This document shows, piece by piece, positions 17,223-26,099 of a stretch of 64,000 bases of DNA. The stretch comes from Chromobacterium haemolyticum DSM 19808 (lineage in GTDB: Bacteria > Pseudomonadota > Gammaproteobacteria > Burkholderiales > Chromobacteriaceae): positions 1 through 64,000 of the forward strand of contig NZ_JONK01000025.1 of NCBI RefSeq assembly GCF_000711885.1. Direction: 5' to 3'. The translations under genes and the position numbers were made by a program. The notes under the pieces are model-generated. The model searched no databases. It was not told the origin of the DNA and saw only the letters and a program-made list of their open reading frames with translations. Numbering within the stretch: the first letter of the stretch is position 1; each line of letters starts with the position of its first letter.

Positions 17223-17615
17223 ATGCATCTCACCGGCTTACACCATGTGGCGATCATCGCCTCAGACTACGCCCGCTCGCGCGACTTCTACCACCGCATA
17301 CTGGGCCTGCCAGTGCTGGCCGAGCACTGGCGAGCGGAGCGCCAGTCCTGGAAGCTGGACCTGGCGATACCGGGCGGCGGCCAGCTGGAGCTTTTCAGCT
17401 TTCCGTCTCCGCCGCCTCGCCCCACTCGGCCGGAAGCCTGCGGCCTGCGCCACCTGGCCTTCGCCTGCTCCGACATCGCCTCCTGTCGCCAAAACCTGCT
17501 GGCCGAAGGCGTGCCGGTGGAGAATATCCGCGTGGACGAATACACCGGCGCTCGCTTTTTCTTCTGCGCCGATCCGGACGGCTTGCCGCTCGAGTTCTAT
17601 CAGCCGCGGGACTGA
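17223..17615 (+). CDS. yaeR: VOC-family metalloprotein YaeR (glyoxalase-like)
   Basis: A 130-residue single-domain VOC protein that matches E. coli YaeR well by memory (HHVAIIASDYARSRDFYHRILG, RPEACGLRHLAFACSDI, RVDEYTGARFFFCADPDGLPLEFYQ). Candidate metal ligands are the N-terminal His pair, a His in GLRHLAF and the Glu in LEFY. Its reaction is not established, and a lactoylglutathione-lyase-like role is only suggested by fold. ATG at 17223 is preferred over GTG at 17217. It sits between trkA and trkH with only a few bases on each side, which implies co-expression with potassium uptake. Confidence 0.9.
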   Translation: MHLTGLHHVAIIASDYARSRDFYHRILGLPVLAEHWRAERQSWKLDLAIPGGGQLELFSFPSPPPRPTRPEACGLRHLAFACSDIASCRQNLLAEGVPVENIRVDEYTGARFFFCADPDGLPLEFYQPRD

Positions 17616-17618
17616 GAC

Positions 17619-19073
17619 ATGCGCAAGATACTCGCCATCCTCTACGTGCTGTCCAAGCTGATCATGCTGTTTTCCTGCACCTTCCTCGCGCCGGCGCTGG
17701 TCTCCATCCTGTACCGCGACGGCGCGCTGGACACCTTCGTCACCGCCGCCGTGGCCGGGCTGGCCATCGGCCTGACGCTGTGGTCCGCCACCCGGCGTTA
17801 CCAGCGCGAACTGAAGCCTCGCGACGGCTTCATTCTGGTGACAACGCTGTGGGTGGGCTTCGCCATTACCGCCTCCTTTCCCTTCATGCTGGCGCGTCCG
17901 GACATGCCGTTCAGCCATGCGCTCTTCGAAGCGATGTCCGGCCTCACCACCACCGGCTCCACGGTAATCAGCGGCCTGGACACCCTGCCGGCATCGCTCA
18001 ACTTCTGGCGCCATTTCCTCAATTGGATGGGCGGCATGGGCATCATCGTGCTGGCGGTGGCGATACTGCCCATTCTCGGCATCGGCGGCATGCAGCTGTA
18101 CAAGGCGGAAACGCCGGGGCCGATGAAAGACAGCAAGCTGGCGCCGCGCATCACCGAAACCGCCAAGAACCTGTGGCTGGTCTACAGCGGCTGGACGCTG
18201 GCGGTGGCGTTGGCGCTGAAAGCCGCCGGCCTGAGCTGGCTGGACGCGGTGTGCCACGCCTTCGCCGCGCTGTCGCTGGGCGGCTTTTCCACCCGCGACA
18301 GCAGCGTCGGCGCCTTCGACTCGCTGCCGGTGGAACTGATCCTGAGCTTCGGCATGATAGTCGGCGCGATGAACTTCGCCACCCACTTCCTGGCGCTGCG
18401 CCAGCGCTCGCTACGCGCCTACCTGCGCGACCCGGAAGCCAAGGCCATGCTGTGGCTGCTGCTGGGCAGCATCCTGGCGATGAGCGTCTACCTGTGGGCC
18501 CACCATGTCTACGACTTCCCCACCGCGTTGCGCCACGTCAGCTTCAACCTGATCTCCATCGCCACCGACAGCGGCTTCGCCAGCGTGGACTACGCGCGCT
18601 GGCCCATCTTCGTGCCTTTGTGGATGCTGTTCCTATCCAGCATCACCGCCTGCTCCGGCTCCACCGGCGGCGGCATCAAGATGGTGCGCACCCTGATGCT
18701 GAGCAAGCAGAGCATCAACGAAATGACGCGGCTGCTGCACCCGGCGGCGGTGCGGCCGGTGAAAATCGGCGGCAAAGTGGTGCCGCAAGACGTCATGCTG
18801 TCGGTAATGGGCTTCATATTTGTCTACTGCATGTGCATAGTGATATTAAGCTTCGCGCTGATCGCCAGCGGCCTGGATTTTCTCAGCGCCTTCACCGCGG
18901 TGATCGCCTCGATCAACAACGCCGGGCCAGGGCTCGGCGTGGTCGGCCCGGCGTCGAACTATGCGTCGCTGTCCGACTTTCAAATATGGATTTGCAGCCT
19001 GGCCATGCTGTTGGGCCGGCTGGAAGTGTTTACCCTGCTGATCCTGTTCACGCCGGCCTTCTGGCGCAAATAG
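17619..19073 (+). CDS. trkH: Trk potassium uptake channel subunit TrkH
   Basis: A 484-residue inner-membrane protein of the TrkH/KtrB superfamily. Four pore-loop repeats with selectivity-filter glycines are visible: TTTGST, SLGGFS, TDSGFA and NNAGPG. These line the K+ pathway. The intramembrane gating loop region follows ACSGSTGGGIKM. It forms the channel regulated by TrkA, whose gene is two positions upstream. The start ATG at 17619 is three bases after the yaeR stop. Confidence 0.95.
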   Translation: MRKILAILYVLSKLIMLFSCTFLAPALVSILYRDGALDTFVTAAVAGLAIGLTLWSATRRYQRELKPRDGFILVTTLWVGFAITASFPFMLARPDMPFSHALFEAMSGLTTTGSTVISGLDTLPASLNFWRHFLNWMGGMGIIVLAVAILPILGIGGMQLYKAETPGPMKDSKLAPRITETAKNLWLVYSGWTLAVALALKAAGLSWLDAVCHAFAALSLGGFSTRDSSVGAFDSLPVELILSFGMIVGAMNFATHFLALRQRSLRAYLRDPEAKAMLWLLLGSILAMSVYLWAHHVYDFPTALRHVSFNLISIATDSGFASVDYARWPIFVPLWMLFLSSITACSGSTGGGIKMVRTLMLSKQSINEMTRLLHPAAVRPVKIGGKVVPQDVMLSVMGFIFVYCMCIVILSFALIASGLDFLSAFTAVIASINNAGPGLGVVGPASNYASLSDFQIWICSLAMLLGRLEVFTLLILFTPAFWRK

Positions 19074-19153
19074 GACGCGAAGAATTTACCCGCCGCGCGC
19101 GGGTCTGAACCAAAGCGGCGCTCAGCGCCGGATAATAAAGACGAAACCGGATC

Positions 19154-21049
19154 ATGAACCCTATGACATTCACCGCCCCAAGCCGCATGCTCGCCCTCAG
19201 CCTGGCGCTGACGGCCGCCCTGCCCGCCTTTGCGGGCGCCGACGACGAACTGATCGCCGCCCGCGACGCCTTTCGCGGCAACAAGCTGGGGCAGCTGGCC
19301 AGCCTGGCGGGCGGCATGCCGTCCAACTACCCGCTGAAGGACTATCCGGCCTACTGGCTGGCGCTCAAGGCGCTGGACAGCGACGACGACGGCCCGGCCC
19401 AAAACTTTCTGGCCCGCGTGGACGAAGGCCTGATGCCCGAGCGCGTGCGCAACGAATGGCTGAAAAAGCTGGCGGCTCGCGAAAGCTGGAGCCGCTTCGC
19501 CGCGGAATGGAAAAAACTGCCGCCGGAAGGCCGTGATGAAGAATCCAGCTGTTACGGCCAGCTCAACGAACTCAATCAGGGCAAGGCGCCCACCGACCTG
19601 GACCGTTTCCTGGAAAGCCGGCCGCTGCCGGAGGGCTGCAACCGCCTGATCGCCGAGGCGGCGCGGCGCGGCGTCCTGAAACGGGACTGGCTGTGGCAAC
19701 GCGCTCGCCTGCTGCTGGCCGGCAACTACCTGAGCCAGACCCGCCAGCTGGCCTCCAATACCGGCCTGCCGCTGGACAATGCCGCGCTCAGCAAACCCGC
19801 CACCGCCGACCTGTCCACCCCCGGCGGTCAGGAAGCGGCCGTCTACGACATCGTAATCAAGGGCAAGGCCAATATCAGCAACGGCCTGGGCAAGCTGCTC
19901 GAACACGAAAAAACCTTAAGCAAGGAGCGCGCCGGCTTCGCCTGGGGCCAGCTGGCGCTGCTGTCGGCACGCAAACAGCAGGCGGCTCAGGCGCTGCAAT
20001 GGTTCGACAAAGCCGACGCCGATCAACTGACCGCCGAACAATGGGAATGGTGGGCGCGCTCCGCCCTGCGTCTGGAGCAATGGACCCAGCTGGAGAAAAT
20101 CATCCGATCCATGCCGGCCAACGTCGGCGCCAAGCCGGCCTGGCGCTACTGGCGCGGCCGCTCGCTGCAACAGCTAGGCCGGCAGAACGAAGCCACGCCG
20201 CTGTTCAGCCAGGCCAGCGTAGGCCACAACTACTACGCGCTGCTTTCGCTGGAAGAGCTAGGCAACAGCCTGTCCACCCCGGCCAGCAAGAGCGGCCCCG
20301 GCAAGGACGACATCAAGCAGATGAGCGAGGAACCGGCGGTCAAGCGCGCGCTGGCGCTGCTGGAGCTGGCCGAACGCCACGTCAAGCCTGAATTCCGCGC
20401 CGACGCGCAGCGCGAATGGCGCTGGGCGATGCGCAACCGCAGCGACATCGAACTGCTGGCCGCCGCCGAAGTGGGCCGCCGCGCCAGCTTCTACGATATG
20501 GCCATCTACAGCGCCGAGCGCACCAAGGAAGAACACGATTATTCGCTGCGCTATCTGACGCCCTACCGCGATGTCACCCAGCGCTACGCCAAGCAGTTGG
20601 ATATCGACGACGCCTGGGTCTACGGACTGATCCGCCAGGAAAGCCGCTTCATCACCATGGCGCGCTCCGGCGTCGGCGCATCCGGCCTGATGCAACTGAT
20701 GCCGGCCACCGCCAAATGGGTGGCCAAAAAAATCGGCCTGGGCCAGTACGCGGTCAACGACATCGAAACCAATGTGCAACTGGGCACCTGGTATTTGCGC
20801 TATGTGCTGGACAGCCTGTCCAGCAACGAAGTGATGGCCACCGCCGCCTACAACGCCGGCCCCGGCCGCGCGCGCGCCTGGCAAGCGGACCGTACGCTGG
20901 ACGGCACCATCTACGCGGAAACCATCCCCTTCACCGAGACCCGCGACTACGTGCAGAAGGTGATGGCCAACGCCGCTTACTACTCCAGCACCTTCGGCCA
21001 CGCCAACATCTCCTTGAAGAACCGCATGGGCGTGGTGCCGGCGCGCTGA
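19154..21049 (+). CDS. slt: Soluble lytic murein transglycosylase Slt
   Basis: A 631-residue periplasmic enzyme that cleaves the MurNAc-GlcNAc bond of peptidoglycan to form 1,6-anhydro products. It has a signal peptide (to about residue 26, ending PAFAGA), a long superhelical alpha-domain (about 30-460) and a C-terminal lysozyme-like SLT domain with catalytic E496 in RQESRF, followed by GASGLMQLMP and AYNAGPGRARAW. Length fits the Slt70 family. It is 80 bases after trkH on the same strand, with no recognised terminator between, so it may be read with trk. Confidence 0.93.
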   Translation: MNPMTFTAPSRMLALSLALTAALPAFAGADDELIAARDAFRGNKLGQLASLAGGMPSNYPLKDYPAYWLALKALDSDDDGPAQNFLARVDEGLMPERVRNEWLKKLAARESWSRFAAEWKKLPPEGRDEESSCYGQLNELNQGKAPTDLDRFLESRPLPEGCNRLIAEAARRGVLKRDWLWQRARLLLAGNYLSQTRQLASNTGLPLDNAALSKPATADLSTPGGQEAAVYDIVIKGKANISNGLGKLLEHEKTLSKERAGFAWGQLALLSARKQQAAQALQWFDKADADQLTAEQWEWWARSALRLEQWTQLEKIIRSMPANVGAKPAWRYWRGRSLQQLGRQNEATPLFSQASVGHNYYALLSLEELGNSLSTPASKSGPGKDDIKQMSEEPAVKRALALLELAERHVKPEFRADAQREWRWAMRNRSDIELLAAAEVGRRASFYDMAIYSAERTKEEHDYSLRYLTPYRDVTQRYAKQLDIDDAWVYGLIRQESRFITMARSGVGASGLMQLMPATAKWVAKKIGLGQYAVNDIETNVQLGTWYLRYVLDSLSSNEVMATAAYNAGPGRARAWQADRTLDGTIYAETIPFTETRDYVQKVMANAAYYSSTFGHANISLKNRMGVVPAR

Positions 21050-21055
21050 AAACCT

Positions 21056-21076
21056 GCGCCGCCCCAAGGGCGGCGC
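21056..21076 (+). terminator. GC-rich hairpin after slt
   Basis: GCGCCGCCC (21056-21064) pairs with GGGCGGCGC (21068-21076), a 9-bp stem with a 3-base loop starting six bases after the slt stop. No T run follows, so termination efficiency is doubtful. Confidence 0.45.
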
Positions 21077-21100
21077 CCTCTCCCACAAGCACCATAAAGA

Positions 21101-21236
21101 GCCTGTTCAAAGGCTAGCGAGCTAGAACGAGACAAGGCGAAACCATTGAGAAAGCGAAATCTACATGCGCTATATGAGCATTTCGAAATCGTTTTTTAAC
21201 GCCGTATCGCCGACGCGCAGCAGGCTTTGAACAGGC
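21101..21236 (+). repeat. Dispersed GCCTGTTCAAAG element, complete copy (136 bp)
   Basis: The best-preserved copy. GCCTGTTCAAAG at 21101-21112 is the perfect inverse of CTTTGAACAGGC at 21225-21236. Inside are GAGACAAGGCGAAA, ATGAGCATTTCGAA and AACGCCGTATCGCCGACGCG, which recur in the other copies. No open frame of useful length is present, so it resembles a non-autonomous MITE-like element. It ends just before the ribosome-binding site of the next gene. Confidence 0.88.
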
Positions 21237-21253
21237 ACGAAGAAAGGGAACCC

Positions 21254-22201
21254 ATGACGTATCAACGCATCTGCATCATCGGCGGCAGCGGCTTCATCGG
21301 CAGCTACATCGCGGAACGCCTGACCGAACAAGGCTGCCAACTGACTATCGCCACCCGCCGGCGCGAACGCGCCAAGGCCTCGCTGCAGGTACTGCCCGGC
21401 GCTCAGCTGGTGGAGGCGGACATTCACCGCCCGGAAGCGCTGAAATCATTGATTTCCGGCCACGACGCGGTGATCAATATGGTGGGCATCCTGCACGGCA
21501 ACGCCGCGCAGTTCGACAAAGCCCATGTGCAATTGACCGAAAAAGTCATCGCGGCCTGCCAAAGCCTGGGCGTGCGCCGGCTGATCCATATCAGCGCGCT
21601 GGGCGCCGATGAACGCGGCCCCAGCCTGTATCAGCAAAGCAAGGGCCGCGCCGAGGCCCGCGTGCGCGAGAGCGGCCTGGAGTGGACCATACTGCGGCCG
21701 TCGGTGGTGTTCGGCCATGGCGACAGCTTCCTCAATATGTTCGCCAGCTTGCTGCGCAAAGCACCCTTTCTGCCGCTGGCCGGCGCGCATACGCGCTTCG
21801 CGCCGATCTGGGCCGGCGACGTGGCCCATGCGGTGGAGGCCAGCCTGTCGCGCCGCGCCGCCATCGGCCAGAGCCTGGACTTGGCCGGCCCCGGCGTCTA
21901 CACGCTGGCGGAACTGGTGAGCCTGGTGGGCCGCCACATCGGCAAGCCGCGGCCGGTGATCGCGCTGCCGCAAAGCCTGGCCATGCTGCAGGCCGCGTTA
22001 ATGGAATGCCTGCCCGGACCTACGCTGATCAGCCGCGACAATGTGCGCTCGCTAAGCGTGGACAACATCAGCGATCAACCCTTCCCCTCCGCGTTGCTGG
22101 GCTTCAGCCCCACCGCGCTGGAAGCCTTGGCGCCGGGCTTGCTGGGCAGCGATGAATTCAATCTGACAATGTCCGCCTACCGCCGCCAGATTGCGCGCTG
22201 A
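21254..22201 (+). CDS. Atypical SDR, complex I NDUFA9-subunit-like
   Basis: A 315-residue NAD(P)-binding protein of the atypical short-chain dehydrogenase group. The Rossmann motif GGSGFIGSYIAE is at residues 9-20, with downstream VINMVGIL, LIHISALGA and ILRPSVVFG segments as in NDUFA9-like and NmrA-like proteins. The catalytic YxxxK motif is only partly kept (YQQSKG). The start at 21254 has AAAGGGA upstream. In bacteria these proteins are often annotated as complex I NDUFA9 family, but no NADH dehydrogenase genes are nearby. The following cca gene starts 13 bases later, so they are probably co-transcribed. Substrate unknown. Confidence 0.82.
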   Translation: MTYQRICIIGGSGFIGSYIAERLTEQGCQLTIATRRRERAKASLQVLPGAQLVEADIHRPEALKSLISGHDAVINMVGILHGNAAQFDKAHVQLTEKVIAACQSLGVRRLIHISALGADERGPSLYQQSKGRAEARVRESGLEWTILRPSVVFGHGDSFLNMFASLLRKAPFLPLAGAHTRFAPIWAGDVAHAVEASLSRRAAIGQSLDLAGPGVYTLAELVSLVGRHIGKPRPVIALPQSLAMLQAALMECLPGPTLISRDNVRSLSVDNISDQPFPSALLGFSPTALEALAPGLLGSDEFNLTMSAYRRQIAR

Positions 22202-22214
22202 ACGGAAAGAATCA

Positions 22215-23438
22215 ATGCAATGCTATATCGTCGGCGGCGCCGTGCGCGACCGCCTGCTGAAACTACCGGTGAAAGACCGTGACTGGGTGGTGGTGGGCGC
22301 CAGTCCGCAAGAAATGCTGGCGCTGGGCTACAAACCGGTGGGCAAGGACTTCCCGGTGTTTCTGCACCCGGACACCCACGAAGAATACGCATTGGCCCGC
22401 ACCGAACGCAAAACCGGCAAGGGCTACCACGGCTTCGCCGTCTACGCCGCGCCGGACGTGACGCTGGAGCAGGACCTGGCGCGGCGCGACCTGACCATCA
22501 ACGCCATCGCCGAGGCCCCGGACGGCAGCCTGATCGACCCCTACCACGGCCGGCGCGACCTCGAAGCCGGCGTTTTGCGCCACGTCAGCCCCGCCTTCGC
22601 CGAAGACCCGGTGCGTATTTTACGGCTGGCGCGTTTCGCCGCCCGTTTCGGCTTCACCGTGGCCGACGACACCATGGCGCTGATGCGGAAAATGGTGGCG
22701 GACGGCGAAGCCGACGCGCTGGTGGCGGAGCGGGTATGGCAGGAATTAGCCAAGGGTTTGATGGAGGAGCGGCCATCGCGCATGTTTCTGGCCCTGCGCG
22801 CCTGCGGCGCCCTTGCCCGCGTGCTGCCGGAAGTGGACGCGCTCTTTGGCGTGCCGCAACGCGCCGACCATCATCCGGAGATAGACACCGGCGACCACGT
22901 GATGCGGGTGCTCGACTGCGCCGCCGCCGAAGGACTGCCCCTAACAGCGCGCTTCGCCGCGCTGACCCACGACCTGGGCAAGGCGCTGACGCCGGCGGAG
23001 GTGCTGCCGCGCCACATCGGCCATGAAGCCGCCGGCGAAGCGCCGCTGCTGGCCTTATGCCAGCGCTTGCGCGTGCCGGCGGACTGCCGCGACCTGGCGC
23101 GCATCACGCTATTGAGCCATACCAAAGTACACTGTGCTTTCGAATTAAAGCCAAGCACAATACTACGATTGTTCAAGCAAACCGACGCCTTGCGGCGGCC
23201 GGAGCGCTTCTTGCTGATGCTGGACGCCTGCCGCGCGGACGCGTGCGGACGCTTGGGTTTTCACGACCGGCCCTATCCGCAGGCGGACTATCTGTCCGCG
23301 CTGCTGGACGCGGCGCTGGCGGTGGATGCCGGCGGCATCGCCCGTCAGTGGGAAGACAAGCGCACCCTTCCGGAAGCGATAGACCGCGCCCGGACCCGCG
23401 CCATCGCCGTCCGCAAGGAGCAACTGGAGACGCACTGA
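22215..23438 (+). CDS. cca: CCA-adding tRNA nucleotidyltransferase with HD domain
   Basis: A 407-residue class II enzyme that adds or repairs the 3'-CCA of tRNAs using CTP and ATP. Visible are the GGAVRD nucleotide-binding signature (from residue 8), the metal-binding KDRDWVVVG stretch, RRDLTINAIA, the EDPVRILRLARFAARF motif, and a C-terminal HD domain (HHPEIDTGDHV, LTHDLGK) giving phosphatase/phosphodiesterase activity as in E. coli Cca. The start ATG at 22215 is chosen for its GGAAAGA upstream and family length. Confidence 0.95.
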   Translation: MQCYIVGGAVRDRLLKLPVKDRDWVVVGASPQEMLALGYKPVGKDFPVFLHPDTHEEYALARTERKTGKGYHGFAVYAAPDVTLEQDLARRDLTINAIAEAPDGSLIDPYHGRRDLEAGVLRHVSPAFAEDPVRILRLARFAARFGFTVADDTMALMRKMVADGEADALVAERVWQELAKGLMEERPSRMFLALRACGALARVLPEVDALFGVPQRADHHPEIDTGDHVMRVLDCAAAEGLPLTARFAALTHDLGKALTPAEVLPRHIGHEAAGEAPLLALCQRLRVPADCRDLARITLLSHTKVHCAFELKPSTILRLFKQTDALRRPERFLLMLDACRADACGRLGFHDRPYPQADYLSALLDAALAVDAGGIARQWEDKRTLPEAIDRARTRAIAVRKEQLETH

Positions 23439-23439
23439 C

Positions 23440-24558
23440 ATGGCCTCGATCTATCGCCTGCCGTCCACGCTGATGCGCGGCGGCACCAGCAAGGGTCTGT
23501 TCATCCGCGCCGACGTGCTGCCCGAGGATACCTCAACCTGGGAACGCATGTTGTTGCGCGCCATTGGCAGCCCGGACCCGCACGGCAAGCAGATAGACGG
23601 CCTGGGCACCGGGCGGGCCAGCACCAGCAAAGTGATGATCCTCAGCCCGTCGCGGCGCGAAGACTGCGACGTCGATTGCCTGTTCGGCCATGTGTCGATA
23701 GAACACGCCTTGATAGACTGGTCCGGCAACTGCGGCAACCTCAGCGCCGCGGTGCCGCTGTTCGCGGTGATGGAAAAACTGGTGGAGCCGCGCGACGGCG
23801 TGGCCTCCATCGGCATCTGGCAGGCCAATGTCGGCAAGCGCATCATCGCGGAACTGGAAATCATGCACGGCCAGCCCGTCTGGCAGGGCGACTACCACAT
23901 CGACGGCGTCGCCTTTCCCGGCGCGCCGATCCGACTGCGTTTCCTGGACCCTGCCGGCGGCAGTTCCGGCGAACTCTACCCCACCGGCAAGCTGGTGGAC
24001 GAACTGGCGCTGCCGGACGGCAGCCGAGTGGAAGCCACCCTGGTGGATGCCGGAAACCCCACAGTGTTCGTTCGGGCCCGGGATTTCGGCCTTAAGGGCG
24101 ATGAGGAAATGGCTGCCCTGCAGGAAACCGCGCGCCACCGGCTGGAATGGGCGCGGGAAATCGCCGCCGTGGTCATGGGCTTGGCCCCCGACATCTTCGC
24201 CGCCCGGCGCGAACGGCCGGGCTCGCCGCGAATCAGCCTGCTGTCGGAAAGCCGGGACGAGGATTGCCAGATCAACGCCCGCATCCTGACCTCCGGCCGC
24301 TCGCTGCACCACGCCTTCACCGGCACCGGCGCCATCGCGCTGGCTTGCGCCTGCGCCACCGAGGGCACGCTGCCTCAGCAATTGGCCGGCGCGCCGGTGC
24401 GCGGCATGCCGCTGACCTTCAGCCACGCCAGCGGCAAGCAAACCGTGGAAGCGGTGCTGGGCCACTCCGCCGAATACGGCTGGACCATCAGCGAGGTGGT
24501 GATGACCCGCACCGCCAGGCCGCTGATGCGCGGCGAAGTTTACATTCCGATGGATTAG
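23440..24558 (+). CDS. PrpF-like isomerase (PrpF/4-oxalomesaconate tautomerase family)
   Basis: A 372-residue member of the PrpF fold. The hallmarks are the N-terminal STLMRGGTSKG with catalytic-region Thr/Ser, the central DWSGNCGNLSAAV containing an active-site Cys, and a duplicated diaminopimelate-epimerase-like fold. Members isomerise cis/trans-aconitate-type acids (2-methylaconitate in propionate degradation) or 4-oxalomesaconate. No prpBCD or gallate genes lie beside it, so the substrate is uncertain. It starts one base after the cca stop and shares that operon, and it converges on the rhomboid gene with only 12 bases between the stops. Confidence 0.85.
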   Translation: MASIYRLPSTLMRGGTSKGLFIRADVLPEDTSTWERMLLRAIGSPDPHGKQIDGLGTGRASTSKVMILSPSRREDCDVDCLFGHVSIEHALIDWSGNCGNLSAAVPLFAVMEKLVEPRDGVASIGIWQANVGKRIIAELEIMHGQPVWQGDYHIDGVAFPGAPIRLRFLDPAGGSSGELYPTGKLVDELALPDGSRVEATLVDAGNPTVFVRARDFGLKGDEEMAALQETARHRLEWAREIAAVVMGLAPDIFAARRERPGSPRISLLSESRDEDCQINARILTSGRSLHHAFTGTGAIALACACATEGTLPQQLAGAPVRGMPLTFSHASGKQTVEAVLGHSAEYGWTISEVVMTRTARPLMRGEVYIPMD

Positions 24559-24570
24559 CGGCTTGCAGCG

Positions 24571-25392
24571 TCAAGGCTGCGCGGGCTCGGCGGCCTGCTG
24601 TTGACGCAACTGCGCCGCCAGCTCGCTCAAATCTTCGGAACCCAACGCTTGGCTCGCCTGATGCGCGCCAAGCGCCGCCGCCCCGGCCAGCGCGATGAAC
24701 ATCAACAACCGTTGCAGCGGACGCCGCTTCAATCGGTCCAACCAGCCCAGCACGCCCAGCGGCAGGCCGGCCAACAAGCCACCGATATGGCAGGCCTGGT
24801 CCACGCCGGACACCATGAAACCCATGCCCAGATTCAGCAGCACCACTTGCGCCAAGGCCTTGCCCTGCGAACCGCCCATGTCGGCGTCGCTGAGGCCGGC
24901 CACGCACAAGGCGCCGGCTAGGCCCATCAGGGCGCCGGACGCGCCCACGCTGGCCACCAGGCGGATGCTGCTCTGCATCAGCAGATTGGTCACCGGATGC
25001 GTGCCGTACCACCAAGCGCTGACCAGGCCCGCCGCCAAGCCGGCGGAAAGATAAATCGCGAGGAAACCAACACCGCCAAAGCGCTTTTGCGCCAAGGGGC
25101 CAATCAGCAGCAACATATACATATTGAGCAACAAATGCATGGCCCCGCCATGCACGAACATGCTGCTCAACAGCCGCCAGCTATCGCCGCTCAAGGTGAA
25201 CGGCGCCAAATTGGCGCCCCAGCTCACCAAGTGCTCGGGGTCGGGCTCGGTCCAGGAGACGCCAGAAGCGCCCATCCAGATGTATACCATCAGATTGGCG
25301 AGGACTAGGGCGATAGTGGCCCATTGTTGCTGCACAAGAGAGGACAGCCCGCCAAGGCGGGATGCGGAAGAGTCAAGCGCGGATTCATTCAT
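24571..25392 (-). CDS. Rhomboid-family intramembrane serine protease
   Basis: A 273-residue inner-membrane protease. Six or seven hydrophobic helices are present. Catalytic signatures are GASGALMG (nucleophile Ser in the fourth helix), HGGAMHLLLNMY with the conserved His-Asn pair, and ACHIGGLLAG carrying the catalytic His. It cleaves substrates within membranes, and its physiological targets are unknown. ATG at 25392 is preferred over an upstream TTG, although the ribosome-binding site is modest. It is the last gene of a long minus-strand run from motA, with an AT-rich 110-base gap before it that may hold its own promoter. Confidence 0.9.
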   Translation of the reverse strand: MNESALDSSASRLGGLSSLVQQQWATIALVLANLMVYIWMGASGVSWTEPDPEHLVSWGANLAPFTLSGDSWRLLSSMFVHGGAMHLLLNMYMLLLIGPLAQKRFGGVGFLAIYLSAGLAAGLVSAWWYGTHPVTNLLMQSSIRLVASVGASGALMGLAGALCVAGLSDADMGGSQGKALAQVVLLNLGMGFMVSGVDQACHIGGLLAGLPLGVLGWLDRLKRRPLQRLLMFIALAGAAALGAHQASQALGSEDLSELAAQLRQQQAAEPAQP

Positions 25393-25502
25393 ATGTACTG
25401 GTTTCCCGTCTTTCAATTTGCCGTTTAAATATCACCGACGCATGATAAAGCAAACCAGCCAAAATAAAAACCAATCGCTACTCAATATTCATACGCGAAG
25501 AC

Positions 25503-26063
25503 TCAAGCCATTGCCTCGCCGCGCAACAACTCCCGCTCCACCTGCCGCAGCATGCGCCGACGGATCAGGCCGCTGACCGGCCGGATCAAATACCAGTAGG
25601 GAGCAAACCGCAAACGGGTGGCCGCGTCGGGGCAATGCACGCGGGTTTGAGTCGATAGGCGAACACCCTCTGCGACGGTTTCGCAATGGAAACTCAACAA
25701 CAGCCGGGCAACGCCCGGCTCGTTCAACGCCATGAAATCCTCAAGGCCGCCGATCTCGCGCAGACCGAAGTCCGCGCGCCAGAACGCCCCCGCCAGACCC
25801 AGCGTCAATTCCCTATCGCCGTCGCGCGCCAGCGGCGTGAAACTGTGCATGCCGAACGGCGGCCGGTTGCCTGGCAAGGCGCCGCTCAGGCGGCCGGGCA
25901 GCTCGCGCAGCGCCATGAAGCGCCGTGCCCAGGGATCGTCCGCCGGCGCAATGCGCTGCACCGCGTCCAACACCGAACCCGACACCGCCAGCAAAATCCG
26001 GGAGTGGGTTTCAACATACTGATAGCTCGGCAGAATCCGCTCCGCCAACGCAAAACGCTCCAT
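25503..26063 (-). CDS. SRPBCC/DUF2867-like protein of unknown function
   Basis: A 186-residue soluble protein without signal peptide. It has a mid-protein ELTLGLAGAFWRADFG region and a C-terminal YWYLIRPVSGLIRRRMLRQVE helix that resembles the end of SRPBCC or DUF2867-type proteins I remember. No catalytic motif is evident. The start at 26063 has AAGGACGG just upstream. It lies 36 bases after the RNA methyltransferase gene. A hydrophobic-ligand-binding role would fit the fold but is speculative. Confidence 0.6.
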   Translation of the reverse strand: MERFALAERILPSYQYVETHSRILLAVSGSVLDAVQRIAPADDPWARRFMALRELPGRLSGALPGNRPPFGMHSFTPLARDGDRELTLGLAGAFWRADFGLREIGGLEDFMALNEPGVARLLLSFHCETVAEGVRLSTQTRVHCPDAATRLRFAPYWYLIRPVSGLIRRRMLRQVERELLRGEAMA

Positions 26064-26099
26064 CCGTCCTTCTCCGTTTCCGGCGGCGAGCGGCGAGTC

